Assembly: GCF_041381155.1 (NCBI RefSeq)
Contig: NC_091134.1
Span: 1,608,001 to 1,672,000 of the forward strand
Length of the DNA stretch: 64,000 nucleotides
Source: Argopecten irradians
Lineage: Eukaryota > Mollusca > Bivalvia > Pectinida > Pectinidae
Direction: 5' to 3'
The notes under the pieces were generated by a model. That model had not been told where the DNA came from. It made no database searches and saw only the letters and a program-made list of their open reading frames with translations. Position numbers and translations under genes: made by a program. Of the stretch, positions 24,501-34,768 are shown one piece after another; position 1 is the stretch's first letter; each line of letters opens with the position of its first letter.

Positions 24501-26649
24501 CAATATATCACTTTGCCGATTTACAAACCAGCTTGCACCAGTTATCTATGAACTTTAAGTTGATCACATTCTTCGATAAGTTTGATAAATTGGAAACGCT
24601 ACAATCATTATTCAGATTAAAGTTTAATTATTTTTTTATGATTTTATAATTGAGTACTGTCATAGTTCTTCTAAAACCTAGACCCCAAATCACTAATCAC
24701 AACGCATAACTCGCCTGCAGTTTGTCTTGCGATTCGAACTCCATTCTCTTCTCGTTGTCTAAGTTTGAGGGCCAGTCGTTCAGGGCGTAGATGGCTTTAT
24801 CTGTTTCCAGGTAATCTGTTAGGAGGAATGTCTTCGTCTCTGGCCCTAAGGCGCTCAGGTACAGGACACTCATGTCGCGTTCTTGTTGTAAGTGATGTAT
24901 CAAGTTTCCTAACTCTACACTCAACTGTAACTCTTTCTTCGTCTGTTTTAAATCAAAGTGGACACAATTCATTAACCTTTAAGACATAGTTGCATGTAAA
25001 TTCTGTGTTCGATACCAAATGTTTTACGATGGTCATTGCAGATTGTTTTAAGGCATTTGGTTTTTGCTATCAGACAAGGAAACAATGGTGGTGTTATTCT
25101 TTTACTTAATTTTCAAAATAAAGCAACAAAACATTTATTTTATTATGATGACAATGAAAATATGATGTATACGATTAGAACCTTGGAACATTCAAAGGAC
25201 CGATTTTATTGTGCTTAAACTGTCCGACATTTTGCCATCTGTTGTTCTGTTTCAAGTCAATGCATGTACTAACTAGGCAGTATTTCCATTAAATCGCTAC
25301 CTTTATAAATAAGTTCTTTTCTACAACATTGGGTGGGCATTAATCGTAATGTTGATAAGTAAATGGCTTACTTTTTCGTTTGCCGTCTTCTTGCTGATGG
25401 TATCAGTTAGAGTATAGAATGTAAAGCCCCATAGACCAAGGATAGGTATGACTGTCAGACACAACATCTTTAACAGCTGGATTCTCTTACCAATGTCTGT
25501 CATAGACTGGTCACCACACGGACCTTAAAGTCGACAAACAAATCACAAAAAAATTAACATTCGACAACCAAACAACTTTAAATAGTGATAGCTTTTCGTC
25601 TTTCCATCTTTAAATTTCATTTCTATCTCATGTTAGTCTACTTTACTCCCCTGATCATATCTTCTAATGAAATATATAAACATGTACTGTAGACTAAACT
25701 TTTCGTGGGATATTTTCAATGACAAATAAAAGAAATAGTTCATACAAGATCAAATAGACGGCATAGAAACGCAAAATTACGTCGAATCGAGTCGACTGTG
25801 GTGTCCTGTAGGAAACACCCTAGCTTCGTAAGCCAAAGATATTCAGTGCGATACCTGAAACCCTTCGTACACCCTACGTTCTCGCTCTCCACCACGTGCT
25901 TGATCACCGCAGTTGTCCCCCTTCCATTTACGTAATGAACAACCAAAACGCTTGTATCATTGATCTATAGTTACAAAATGACTGCGCCATTTGAAAACTT
26001 GTGTATGCTACAGATTCAAAATACCAAAGACTTACATTTAGTTGTGTATTAGTTCGGACACCAGTTTTTTTTGTGTTTCATGCTTTAATGTTTGCATTTT
26101 TTGTCACGATATCGAAGTCCATCTTTCCATAATTTGTGCTACTTTGTCAAACAGAAACCATTTAATGAACTTACACCCTTCTTGACTTCGTTTAAAACTG
26201 CCGTTGACGGACGTGATATGTAGCAATGGTCATTGTCATCACTTCAGTTCATTTTTGTTAACATGAAGAACGCGCGTTTTCTATGGTCGGTTGGTTAGAT
26301 CGTGAGAGCAAGAACTTTAATCTAAACATAAGATCCGCCAAAGTATTCAAACAGACTATTGTACTGAATAACCCTGGATAGTGACGTTAGGCATCCCGTA
26401 TTTATGTCAGATACACATCGACTGTCGAAATGAATGAGATTTCGAAATAATAATAAAATGCATCTTCTTGAAAATAAATGTCACATATCTAAATTGGGTA
26501 GCTATTTATACAGATAGCCCTGTCAGTCAAGATGTCCTACCTCTGTCCGCACATAGGGTATTTGTGCTCACATCTTTAAAACTATCATGACTCTCCAAGG
26601 ACTCAAAACTGATCCGTTCAGACTCCCTGCTACTATAGGCCGTCGACAT
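12286..26649 (-). CDS. NIT-domain membrane guanylate cyclase, paralogue 1 (whole gene, 12 coding exons)
   Basis: Exons in reading order: 26649-26541, 25523-25372, 24942-24715, 24479-24287, 22772-22682, 17610-17431, 17304-16787, 16173-16036, 14183-14085, 13607-13516, 13151-12960, 12528-12286. Lengths sum to 2235 nt, 744 codons plus TGA, with phases matching at every junction. Order: short cytosolic N-terminus, TM1 (~56-76), NIT sensor (~88-317), TM2 (~357-375), helical linker (~384-415), class III cyclase domain (~432-612), acidic tail. It would convert GTP to cGMP at the membrane. NIT-GCs are known from lophotrochozoans and were linked to nitric-oxide signalling in the annelid Platynereis; NO sensing here is inference. 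All introns are GT-AG except intron 3 (GC-AG). No canonical AATAAA is seen soon after the stop. Confidence 0.92.
12960..17304 (-). CDS. Paralogue 1, TM2, linker and cyclase catalytic exons (exons 7-11)
   Basis: Exon 7 (518 nt) carries [22 protein letters not shown]2, the signalling helix ([17 protein letters not shown]) and the first half of the cyclase fold. Metal Asp D440 lies in ILFSDIYGF and D484 in [11 protein letters not shown]480 is the guanine-selecting Glu position. Exon 8 ends LRVGINT|G, exon 9 has PCMAGIVG and [14 protein letters not shown], with N559 and R563 at the transition-state positions. Exon 10 ends RKRGSITIK and exon 11 starts [13 protein letters not shown], closing the domain. 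All residues needed for activity appear present. Exons 8, 9 and 10 (138, 99, 92 nt) have exactly the lengths of the paralogue 2 exons, supporting the model. The 180-nt exon 6 and this exon 8 each abut a minisatellite copied from their own edge. Confidence 0.92.
14770..16063 (-). repeat. 42-bp intronic minisatellite made of exon 8 end plus 5' splice site, about 31 copies
   Basis: On the coding strand each unit contains ATATCCAGCTAAGGGTCAGA then ATCAATACCGGTAAGTCTTC, i.e. the final ~30 bases of exon 8 (codons for [10 protein letters not shown]) and its donor GTAAGT. The true exon 8/intron 8 junction (16036/16035) is the first copy. Later copies vary mildly (GGTAAATC, ATTCAG, AGTGTCAAAATC) but nearly all keep CCG|GTAAGT. 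The unit is a multiple of three and I see no stop in the exon frame until a one-base-short copy near 14.9 kb, so use of any downstream donor would add multiples of 14 residues in frame. Confidence 0.95.
16327..16643 (-). mobile_element. Inverted-repeat element, second copy at 35.4 kb
   Basis: Contains TTTTTTATGTTATGGAGATA and, about 100 bp later, its inverted counterpart TATATCTCCATAACATAAAA, plus a ~180-bp body (AAGCCCATAAAGG, GAGTCCCAAAATGAATTTTG). The same body and stem occur in opposite orientation at 35382-35725. It is non-coding and lies in the intron between exons 7 and 8 of paralogue 1. Confidence 0.8.
17431..25523 (-). CDS. Paralogue 1, TM1 and NIT sensor exons (exons 2-6)
   Basis: Exon 2 encodes TM1 ([20 protein letters not shown]). 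Exon 3 has the NIT signature [20 protein letters not shown] (~95-114), the charged first helix of the nitrate/nitrite-sensing fold. Exon 4 gives HRQLLSK and [13 protein letters not shown], exon 5 [16 protein letters not shown], exon 6 [20 protein letters not shown]. Introns after LQ and after GKQDI and the intron inside INR|FR are absent from paralogue 2, which instead splits at other points. Exon 3 ends CTGCAG|GCGAGT, a GC donor, paired with TTTCTAG before exon 4; alignment to the uninterrupted paralogue makes that junction exact. Confidence 0.9.
17593..21360 (-). repeat. 44-bp intronic minisatellite made of a 3' splice site plus exon 6 start, about 85 copies
   Basis: On the coding strand a unit reads CTCCACATCTCCTATTCTAG followed by GTTCCGTGCCTTCTATAC, then a short AT-rich link. 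The second segment is identical to the first 18 bases of exon 6, and the first is its 3' splice site with pyrimidine tract. The authentic acceptor (exon starts at 17610) is the terminal copy. Variants include TAG|ATTTCATGCGTTC and a recurrent decayed unit (AAAATTTTAAG in the plus sense) at 17.88, 19.25, 20.39, 20.75 and 20.96 kb. Blocks repeat about 1366 bp apart (17881 and 19247), a higher-order duplication of 31 units. Copies decay after 21.1 kb. Confidence 0.95.
21902..22217. mobile_element. MITE with palindromic ATTGCG...CGCAAT core repeats
   Basis: The ends are inverted: GTACGGTGGCTGGGAGCGGA at 21902 and the complementary TTTCCCAGCCACCGTAC ending at 22217. Inside are at least six short palindromes of the form ATTGCGTGCGAACGCAAT, in two groups separated by ~100 bp, and a second copy of AGCGGACATGAAATAAATAA. 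It is non-coding, in the intron before exon 6 of paralogue 1. Confidence 0.8.
23133..23685 (-). mobile_element. Dispersed retroposon-like repeat (satellite progenitor family) with 20-bp direct repeats
   Basis: A ~550-bp non-coding repeat flanked by exact 20-bp direct repeats, CAGACGACATAAGTGTATTG, at 23113-23132 and 23686-23705. Its left end, read on the minus strand, finishes TGACCCTGGCTGTTAATAGG then ACGTTAAA, the same tail as the SINE at 49.15 kb. Long duplications and a shared tail suggest copying by a LINE machinery. Fragments of the family lie at 26.7, 27.5, 41.0 and 55.7 kb. It sits in the intron between exons 4 and 5 of paralogue 1. An open frame of 74 codons inside is not a gene. Confidence 0.7.
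23765..24174. repeat. Exact 205-bp tandem duplication
   Basis: Bases 23765-23969 are repeated at 23970-24174 with no difference that I can find; each starts AATTTTGCGTGATTGAGTCT. It lies in intron 4 of paralogue 1. Both strands are open for about 60 codons through each copy, but no family is recognised and no flanking splice pair is convincing. Confidence 0.9.
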
Positions 26650-26665
26650 CTTTCTTTGATGATAG
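26541..26665 (-). other. Paralogue 1, start exon with 5' leader and acceptor
   Basis: The strand reads TTGTTATCATTGCAG|CTATC, a strong 3' splice site ending at 26666, then 16 leader bases and ATG at 26649-26647. This implies an upstream non-coding exon. The alternative, reading in from further upstream, would place the start inside a repeat fragment (26692-26815), so the internal ATG is preferred. Codons 1-36 are serine- and acid-rich with no signal peptide, fitting a type II-like first TM at residue 56. Confidence 0.75.
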
Positions 26666-26691
26666 CTGCAATGATAACAAGGAACATGAAT

Positions 26692-26815
26692 ATACCGCAG
26701 TCTCCCAAAACACGCACCTCCCACAGCATACACGCAACACACCGCATACATGGGAGGCCGTCCTTACATGACCATAGCTGTTAATAGGACGTTAATTAAT
26801 CAAACAAACAAACAA
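26692..26815 (+). mobile_element. Fragment of the 23.1-kb dispersed repeat family
   Basis: The sequence CGCAGTCTCCCAAAACACGC through ATGGGAGGCCGTCCTTACAT and CTGTTAATAGGACGTTAA is the reverse complement of the left end of the 23133 element, ending in an A-rich tail (CAAACAAACAAACAAA). It lies just upstream of the start-exon acceptor of paralogue 1, within the presumed leader intron. Confidence 0.8.
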
Positions 26816-28367
26816 AAAAGGAACATACAATTCTGTTCAATAAAATCAAAAGTGTGTTTCTGTTGCAGAATACAATATTTTGCTGATGTATTCCTTCAGA
26901 AAATATTTATAAAAATATAGTTCGGGATGATTATTGCATGACGTATAAGCATATTGAGATTTAATTTCATTTAAAATTTAGTTTTTTATTTACATGAGTC
27001 ATTTATTTCAGAGAAAGCATACAATTTCATTCCGGATGTGTTTTGCATCACTTAAGTACGTACTAGGTATGTTCTATAAAGAATATATATAAACCGTAGA
27101 AAGTCAAAGAGTCAACAGCCAAAAGCCAATAATAAAATCGGTCTATGTTGCTATCTAAATCATGGCATAACTTTGACATATGTCATAAAGTGTTCGTAAT
27201 TGACACTTGTCTACCACGGCTGTTTTAGAAAGGCAAAGGCAAAATATATCTATTGCAAATGTTGTCAACACAATTTTCAAACGATGCAAGTTATTACCCC
27301 AAAAGGCAAGTTTGAAGACTCAGAACTACATGTAAATGAAAATAGCTTTGGTTTATATTGTTAACTCACTAAGTCACATATCCAGATTCACTGATCTATA
27401 CTTTCCATCACGTACGTCCTACTGCTTACCTTTTTATAAAACCAGAATCTGAAACTATATCAGTTATTTGATTTGGGTGTGTCTCGGCAAGGGGATAAAA
27501 AATCCTTTACAAGCGAAGGATAATATCCCTATAATATAATACATAATATCTCATATGATGTGAACACTCATGTAACATCCTATATGTTTGTGTTAATTAG
27601 GTTCAAATGATGAAAATCGTTTATGATCTGATGGCGGTGGAGCTCTTTTACAACATATAGCCCACCATAATGTAAGTCATAATATTATTTAAATAATAAT
27701 ACAGTAGTACAAAATATTCTGCAGATCGATATTACATCAATTATAAAAGTATATACATTTTAATGAAATGTATAAGTCCATTTTCTTTGCCTATATCACA
27801 TATCCTTAATGCGTCAAAACCAATATGGCTGATAAATTCTTATATTCAAATGGCGTCCTTATATCGTTTAGATATACCAAAGCGAACCTGTATGGCCATT
27901 ATTGTTGTACTTGGTTTAATAAATAAACTACAATATCACAACAATTTTTTATCTATCATGAGTGTTTTAATTTCATTGCAGTTTGCGCTGTATTGAAGCT
28001 TATACCAGGGACGCTTATTCAGGATTCTAAGTTACCTACTCCACATGTAACTAAAGTAGACACCGTGGGACTGATGATTTTACACTTTCCCTGCTTCTTA
28101 TTACTGAGATATAACAAAACACTGTTCTCCCATTACGCCGGAGTTTTATTATCATTGGATTAATTTGGATTAAGTTTGATAAAGGTCATTGATAAATGAT
28201 GACAGTGATATCCTCAAATATGATATTCCCGATATATTGCTTTTACATCCGTTAAGAAATTTTTTTTTTACGACAGTCATCTTTAACAAACAAGAGACAA
28301 AACACACAAAATATTATACAATATTTGAAAATGCAAAATAGATTTGTTAAACGACTTATCCACATAC
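26816..28367 (-). other. Presumed leader intron of paralogue 1, no gene seen
   Basis: AT-rich DNA. A short fragment at 27470-27515 (GGTGTGTCTCGGCAAGGGGA) matches the dispersed repeat family. No coding exon is recognised. Confidence 0.5.
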
Positions 28368-28440
28368 CTTGTACTTTCAAGTATCCTGTTGTTATTCCAT
28401 CAATGCCATTTTGTCTGTTCTATTGTGCGCATGCGTCACT
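28368..28440 (-). promoter_or_regulatory. Probable leader exon and promoter of paralogue 1
   Basis: On the minus strand the sequence TGAAAGTACAAG is followed by GTATGTGG (donor at 28367). Just upstream is CGCATGCGCA (28426-28435), an NRF1-like palindrome. It is the nearest good donor upstream of the start-exon acceptor at 26666 and mirrors the arrangement of the plus-strand gene. The exon is inferred; the transcription start is not visible. Confidence 0.45.
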
Positions 28441-29511
28441 GTTTATGACACCTTGTTCTATCTATCAGAACAGATAAGTTTGACGATAGCACGGATGGAT
28501 ATCTACTGAAACATATATTCGTTAATGATTTTAATTTTCATTCCTGAAATCTTGCTGTACTCAACGGGTATTCGAAAAATATTTACAAGGTAAAAAAAAA
28601 AAAAATATATATATATATATATATTTACACTATCAGAAATTATTTTTATAGACAATTTCTAATCGTGATGAGTATAATATGATGATGTTTGGGAGTTACA
28701 AGGAAACACCTTGAAGTATAAAGTGCATCTAAAATGTCTAAGAGAATTTCTCTAAGTAGGTGAAGCGGTGTTGAGAGTGTTGGTGTAAATGTATGATTAT
28801 ATAAGATCAATGGCTCGGCAAGAGACGTTACAAAGTCTACATATTTCCAATCTTGAAACACATATAGATAAAAAAAATTATCACATTTTGTAAACTTCAA
28901 CATTTTCTAGAGTTTGGGAAATACGATTTATGTCTGTTCCATGGCAACGTAGTCGTTTCTTAGCGACGCTGGGAGTAAACTCACAGTTTGCGTCAAGTCG
29001 CGAATTCTATGACAATCCTTTCGAGGTATTTTAACACATTTTCACAAACATGCTATTGCTGTTGACGATGCTTCTCAGTATTATAGAATATGGTAAAGAT
29101 TGCTAATATCGATTTTTATGTATCCAAACTGTTGAAATAATTGTAAACGAGTAAGCTGAACTCGATTTTTCCAGAATCTTAAACCATTAGTATGAAGAGA
29201 TTTACTCATCCATAACAGTGAAGAACGTAAGTGGAAAAAGTGCTTTTCAATTAACATTGAAGACGATATTTCCTTGATAAATTATTACTGGCCAATGAAT
29301 AATATAAAGATTTCGACGTATCTAGCATTTTATTGTTGGCAAGTATGAAGGTGACATGTCACATAAAATATTTCTATTCAATTCTAAAATTATCATAGAT
29401 ATAGCTGTATTACTATACATTCTATTTATCATGTACTAATAAAGTATAACTAATGTCAATCCGCGCAGATGGGTCTACAAATAGTTGAGATATAACCAGG
29501 TTGTTCTTTAC
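28441..29511. promoter_or_regulatory. Probable shared divergent promoter region of the two cyclase genes
   Basis: About 1.07 kb lies between the two inferred leader exons, which point away from each other. It holds a poly-A/TA microsatellite near 28588-28624 and otherwise unremarkable AT-rich DNA. An open frame near 28.65-28.90 kb has no recognised relatives. Bidirectional control is inferred only from geometry and the twin palindromes. Confidence 0.4.
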
Positions 29512-29577
29512 TGCGCATGCGTGGCGTACATGACAGTTTAGAGAGAAGGAAGAAGTCAGATTTCACGGCAGACAAAG
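29512..29577 (+). promoter_or_regulatory. Probable leader exon and promoter of paralogue 2
   Basis: TGCGCATGCG at 29512-29521 is followed by a purine-rich stretch (GAGAGAAGGAAGAAGTCAGA) and a strong donor, GACAAAG|GTAAGTATT, at 29577/29578. The first coding exon of paralogue 2 has its own acceptor (TTATTTTAG at 38572), so an upstream leader exon is required; this is the best candidate. A four-codon upstream frame (ATG ACA GTT TAG) lies within it at 29530. Confidence 0.5.
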
Positions 29578-30215
29578 GTAAGTATTGCTAATTAAACTAA
29601 ATGAATCTAAATTTGAATCGTATCAATTGTAATAATGTTGTGATAAAAAACACAGACACATATATATCTAATCACAAGTGTTCGATTGTAAACAGCCTGT
29701 GTTGTGTGTCTTCTGCATTTGATTTATTGTCTTATAGATGTATTTTTTTCTCGGTTCATACCGAAAATAAATAGTTGAACTCTGAGGAAATATTATTCAA
29801 TTTTAAATAATTTTAAATTTAATAATTTAATATCGAATAAGTCGAGGAACGGTTTTATTGCAATTTTCGATGGCATATATTGAAAGAATTTTTGAAGGGT
29901 TTCAAACGTGATAGCTATACAGTGAAACCAAAATTATTTAAGCCAGCTTTTATATACTTTCGTTGAACCATTTGTCCGCGCTGTCTATATTACTTAACTT
30001 GTCGATAGACCTTATTGAAAAAGAAACGCCTCAAAACGACACAGATATCTCTGATGTACATGTAAACAAACAATAACGTTTAGTTTTTAACAACTAATCA
30101 ACATATTGTTGAAATGCTATTATAGAAGTAAAGTAACCGGATAATCCAAACAAGTTTTATTCTTTAGTTGTATAAAGATGTTCAATGCCTATTCATTGTT
30201 TTTCCATTTGATGAC

Positions 30216-32240
30216 AGTTTTATGATGATATCTGAAAAGATTTTGCATTGATAATAAATGAAAAATCCATTATCATTAAAGATGGAACAGCCATTTCAAC
30301 AGCCATCTTCTGTGATCACTGGCACAATAATTGTGGCATCACAATGAAATGATAACAACGTCATAATAAGCGGATGGCAGTTCATAGACTTCTGAATGCC
30401 AACTGCGCTTGGTAAGGTTGACAGCTGATATGCAGTGAAAATATAAATATATTTTGTGAGCGAAACTCGCGTAGTTTTCTCTGAAAAAATATGACGCAAT
30501 GTCACAATATGGTATCTAACCGCGATAAAAGATAAACCTTGAATATGGAAATATGTTATAGTTAGTACAATACGACCAGGTATGCGGTCCTTTCAGCTGA
30601 CATGTACAACTGTATTTCATATATCTCAGAGATCAATGGTGAAACATGTGACCACTCCAAGGAAGCAATGAAATCGAGTTACGGTAAAATGGGGTCAGGG
30701 ACAACATTCACTGTAAAGTGCTTTTATTTCGCGGGAGTTGTATTTAAGTATAATCACTATTTGTGTCAAAACAACAGTAGTGACCACAGGAATATGAGAA
30801 TTAGTTACAGATTATATAATCATGGACCCACTTATATGCCATAAGACCATTTATAGACGAAGACCAAGTGTTGTTATTTTTCGGGTAGATCCGAAATCCA
30901 AGATGGCCGCCACAGCCTCCATCTTGAAAACACATTTTGAACTTCTTCTCAAGTTCTACAAGTGCGATTTTAGCTGAAACTTGCATGAAATGATCCTGAC
31001 ATGGTCCCGACAAAGTGTTGTTAATTTCCGGGTCGATCTGAAATCCAAGATGGCCGCCACAGCCGCCATCTTGAAAACACATTTTGAACTTCTTCTTTAG
31101 TTCTACCGGTGCGATTTGGCGGAAACTTGTATGAAATGATCCTGACATGGTCCCGACAAAGTGTTGTTATTTTTCGGGTCGATACGAAATCAAAGATGGC
31201 CGCCACAGCCGCCATCTTGAAAACACATTTTGAACTTCTTCTCAAGTTCTATCAGTGCGATTTAGCTAAAACTTGCGTGAAATGATCCTGACATGGTCCT
31301 GACAAAGTGAAATATTTTCCGGGTCGATCCGAAATCAAAGATGGCCGCCACAGCCGCCATCTTGAAAATATATTTTGAACTTCTTCTCAAGATCTACCAG
31401 TGCGATTTAGCTGAAACTTGCATGAAATGATCCTGACATGGTCCCGAAAAAGTGTTGTTAATTTCAGGTTCGATCTGAAATCCAAGATGACCGCCACAGC
31501 CGCTATCTTGAAAACACATTTTGAACTTCTTCTCAAGTTCTACAGTGCGATTTAGCTGAAACTTACATGAAATGATCCTGATATGGTCCCGACCAAATGT
31601 TGTTATTTATCATTATGATGAAATCTGAAAAGATTTTGCATTGATAATAAATGAAAAATCCATTATCATCAAAGAAGGAACTGCCATTTCATCAGCCATC
31701 TTCTGTGATCACTGGCACAATAATTGTGGCATCACAATGAAATGATAACAACGTCATAATAAGCGGATGGCAGTTCATAGATTTCTAAATGCCAACTGCG
31801 CTTGATAAGGTTGACAGTAGATATGCAGTGAAAATATGAATATATTTTGTGAGCGAAACTCGCGTAGTTTTCTCTGAAAAAATATGACGCAATGTCACAA
31901 TATGGTATCTAACCGCGATAAAAGATAAACCTTGGATATGAAAATATGTTATAGTTAGTACAATACGACCAGGTATGGGGCTCTTGCAGCTGACATGTAC
32001 AACTGTATTTCATATATGTCAGAGATCAATGATGAAACATGTGACCACTCCATTCGGAAGCAATGAAATCAAGTGGGGTCAAAGCCATCAGTAACTGTAA
32101 AGTGCTTTTATTTCACGGGAGTTGAGCTATATTCACTATTTATTTCAAAACGCCAGTAGTGACCACAGGGATATGAGAATTAGTTACAGATTATATAATC
32201 ATGAACCCACAAGAGTGCCATAAGACCATTTATAGACGTT
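30216..32240. repeat. Composite repeat: ~640-bp direct repeats flanking a ~150-bp tandem core
   Basis: Bases ~30225-30862 recur at ~31622-32238 in the same orientation with many small differences; landmarks are GATTTTGCATTGATAATAAA, GTGATCACTGGCACAATAAT and GCCATAAGACCATTTATAGA. Between them (30870-31615) are about five tandem units of roughly 150 bp with ATGGCCGCCACAGCCGCCAT and GAAATGATCCTGACATGGTC. No coding capacity. It reads as a tandem duplication of a repeat with an expanding core. It lies in the presumed leader intron of paralogue 2. Confidence 0.75.
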
Positions 32241-32599
32241 TTAGAGGTCTAAATAACAAGTCTGTCTTCGTATATGTTGAAATAGTAACGGCGAAATCCA
32301 TTTTAGATATACAACGTCCCGAGAAGAGAAACTTTTTATAACTGGCCAATGAGGTTGCAGTGGAAGCCTCGCTCATGCCTATTATATCGGTCAGACAGAC
32401 AGTATGAATTTCAATTAGATGATTTTCAAGAAGCTAGAGTAATGTTTGTCATAATGGGGCTTAAATCGTCTTAATGATGGAAGTTTGTAAATATGTGAAG
32501 GATGATTTTGATAAGAAAATTATCGCACTTTCCAAAAGTAGTAGCTGTTTTTATGAAGATGTGCAAGAAATGTGTTTTTATAGCCGCTAAATGTAGGCG

Positions 32600-33756
32600 G
32601 TCCTGTCGATATAAGTATAACTTGTTCTCAAGTTCATCTTGGAACTTCAGTATCAGCCGGAATGTCCAACGTGGAACGTGTTCGCGCGGCGTGTGATAAA
32701 GGAAGAAGAACCATCCACTCGATCATTGGCATTGACCCATCCAATTTAATTAATCCGCTCGTCAAAACCAATTTGTACCAAAAAAGTGGTTTTGCCATCT
32801 GTTCTCTATGGATGCGAACATTGGGCGCATTTAAGTGTGAGCGATCTTTCACAAATAGCTCGTTTCCAACACTATGTAGCGAAACTTATTCTTTGTGTAC
32901 ACCGGCGATTAAGATCGGACATGGTCGATCCCATGCTTGGGTTATTTCGTATATCTGCCGAAATTGACAGAAGAAAATTGCGTTTCCTTCAGAAACTGAT
33001 ATCCTTAGAACAGTAGTTTTTAGTCAAGCGAACCTTCACCGCACGATTGTATTCCTATTTGAATGTACAAGTAGTAAAACCAGGATCTCCGTGGACATAT
33101 ACATTCCCATTTAAATGTAAATGGAAGTCAATAGTGAATACCGCAATATCATCTACTGAAAACGCGGCTTGAAAGTCCGTATGACAAATGATTCAGATTT
33201 TTTGATATGTTTCGGCTGTGTCATTCATCCTACAAACCGTACGTCATGTTGTAAGCAGCAACATCCTTATTGGATGTTCAGGTCATTTCCCCTTGTGTTC
33301 CATGTTGACATTATCAGTCACCCATGATACTACAGTGTGTGTTTTGTGCCTTCAGCCCTTCCACGACGCCATAGTTAATTTCTGCGCTAGCTGTGATCAT
33401 TCCAGAGCTCTCCGTGACAGGTTTCTGCAGGAAATCATGAATTTGGGCCCTGTGTCTTCAACACTATCATAAGCATATTTCTTTGCTGGAACCCTTTTAG
33501 GGGATACAGCAGGAGTCCCTTTCAAGGATGATGCTAGTAAAAAGACACACCTGATGAAATCGGCTCGGTTCATCTTGAACGCTTCGTGTTTATTCCATCA
33601 GTGAAAGTCACTTTGATAAAAATTCGCGCAAAAGAGTAATGGCTTGTTTATTACTCTTTATTTTATACTTATTGAACTTCTCTCTTTGTTATCTTTTTAT
33701 GTCGATTTATATTGCATCTCCACCTGGAGGAAATAAAGTTTGATGATGATGATAAT
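32600..33756 (+). mobile_element. Remnant of a non-LTR retrotransposon (LINE), 3' part
   Basis: Encodes the C-terminal part of a reverse transcriptase and beyond: HLGTSVSAGM, then SVLYGCEHW (the L-Y-G-x-E motif after the palm), then LSQIARFQHYVAKLILCVHR and DRRKLRFLQKLI, typical of LINE thumb regions. A later C-x2-C...H-like segment (VCVLCLQPFHDAIV, FCASCDHSRALRDRF) fits the end of such an ORF. The frame changes between the first two segments, so the copy is dead. The 3' end has a TGATGATGATGA tail near 33740. The 5' portion is missing. Confidence 0.75.
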
Positions 33757-34164
33757 GTGGTAGTGACTAGATCAGTTTCAGCAACAATGCATAGTGACAC
33801 ATATATACCACAAATCTCGTATTTCCTGTTTTCTTGGTATACTATATATGCAAGCATGATGATAATTCTTTCCATTAATTCAAAGAATATCCACCATTTT
33901 GCTTTGAATATTTAATGTCTAATATTGAACACCGATCTAAACTCCTATTCCATAGCCTTTACCGGTTGTACTCACTTATACTTATCATGTTTATGGTTAA
34001 TTAAAATGTCATTACAGTCAGTTCAATGTGAAACGCGCGTTTTTTATGATTTTGTAAAAACTTGTGTCAATGTTCTCTGCAATTATTAAAAATATAAAAC
34101 ATCTGCCACCATTAAAAACGGTTTAATTCATTGAGTTTCATTAATTATTTGTACTGAATTTCCA
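33757..34164. other. AT-rich intronic DNA, no gene seen
   Basis: Nothing recognisable lies between the LINE tail and the next MITE copy. Confidence 0.45.
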
Positions 34165-34480
34165 CTTAAAGATGCTCCACCGCCGACAGACCATAATTGG
34201 TGTTTAATCGTATATATATATGTCTAATTAACACAAAAGATAATATCAAATAATTTATTGTGCTTTTGGTGTAAGCGCAGTCAGAACTTCATTCTATATT
34301 GTAGAACATAGTGCCACAGAATTTTTTCGGAATGCAATTAACTATTTCTAATATTTTAACTTGAAGTAAAATTAGAAACGCAAACTTTCCAATGGTGGTA
34401 ACGGTGTAAAGTAACTTTTATAACTGAAGAAAAAAAAATAAATCGTCTGCTGCTGTTTTTGATAGTTAACAGCAAACATT
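34165..34480 (-). mobile_element. MITE, GATGCTCCACC family, copy 2 (one end lost)
   Basis: Starts TTAAAGATGCTCCACCGCCG and carries the family body in reverse (AGTGCCACAGAATTTTTTCG, AACGGTGTAAAGTAACTTTT, AATCGTCTGCTGCTGTTTTT) but lacks the matching right terminal repeat. Confidence 0.7.
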
Positions 34481-34768
34481 ATTTATTTATTCTAAATTAA
34501 TACCATGGATATTTTCACATAATAAATAATCCAATGAACTATAAGTCGATATCAGTCTGCTTCATAATCTATAATTGTACATTGTATATAACTGTTCCCC
34601 ACACAATAATTTATATATTTACAAACATCCGATCAGGAGGTCTGGCATAGCTGTTGATAAGGCGTTAGATAATAATAACTATATAAGTTCAATGTTCCTA
34701 CTTAGCCCAACGTGTGACTAGTATTTACATTAGCAGTTAGGCTGTAGTGTATTGATACCTTCACCAGA

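Noticed and set aside
28646-28903. 85-codon minus-strand frame as an exon
   Set aside because: No recognisable family or splice pair, and it falls in the presumed divergent promoter region.
30216-32240. LTR element based on the ~640-bp direct repeats
   Set aside because: No coding, primer-binding or polypurine signals, and the interior is only a short tandem repeat, so a repeat duplication explains it better.
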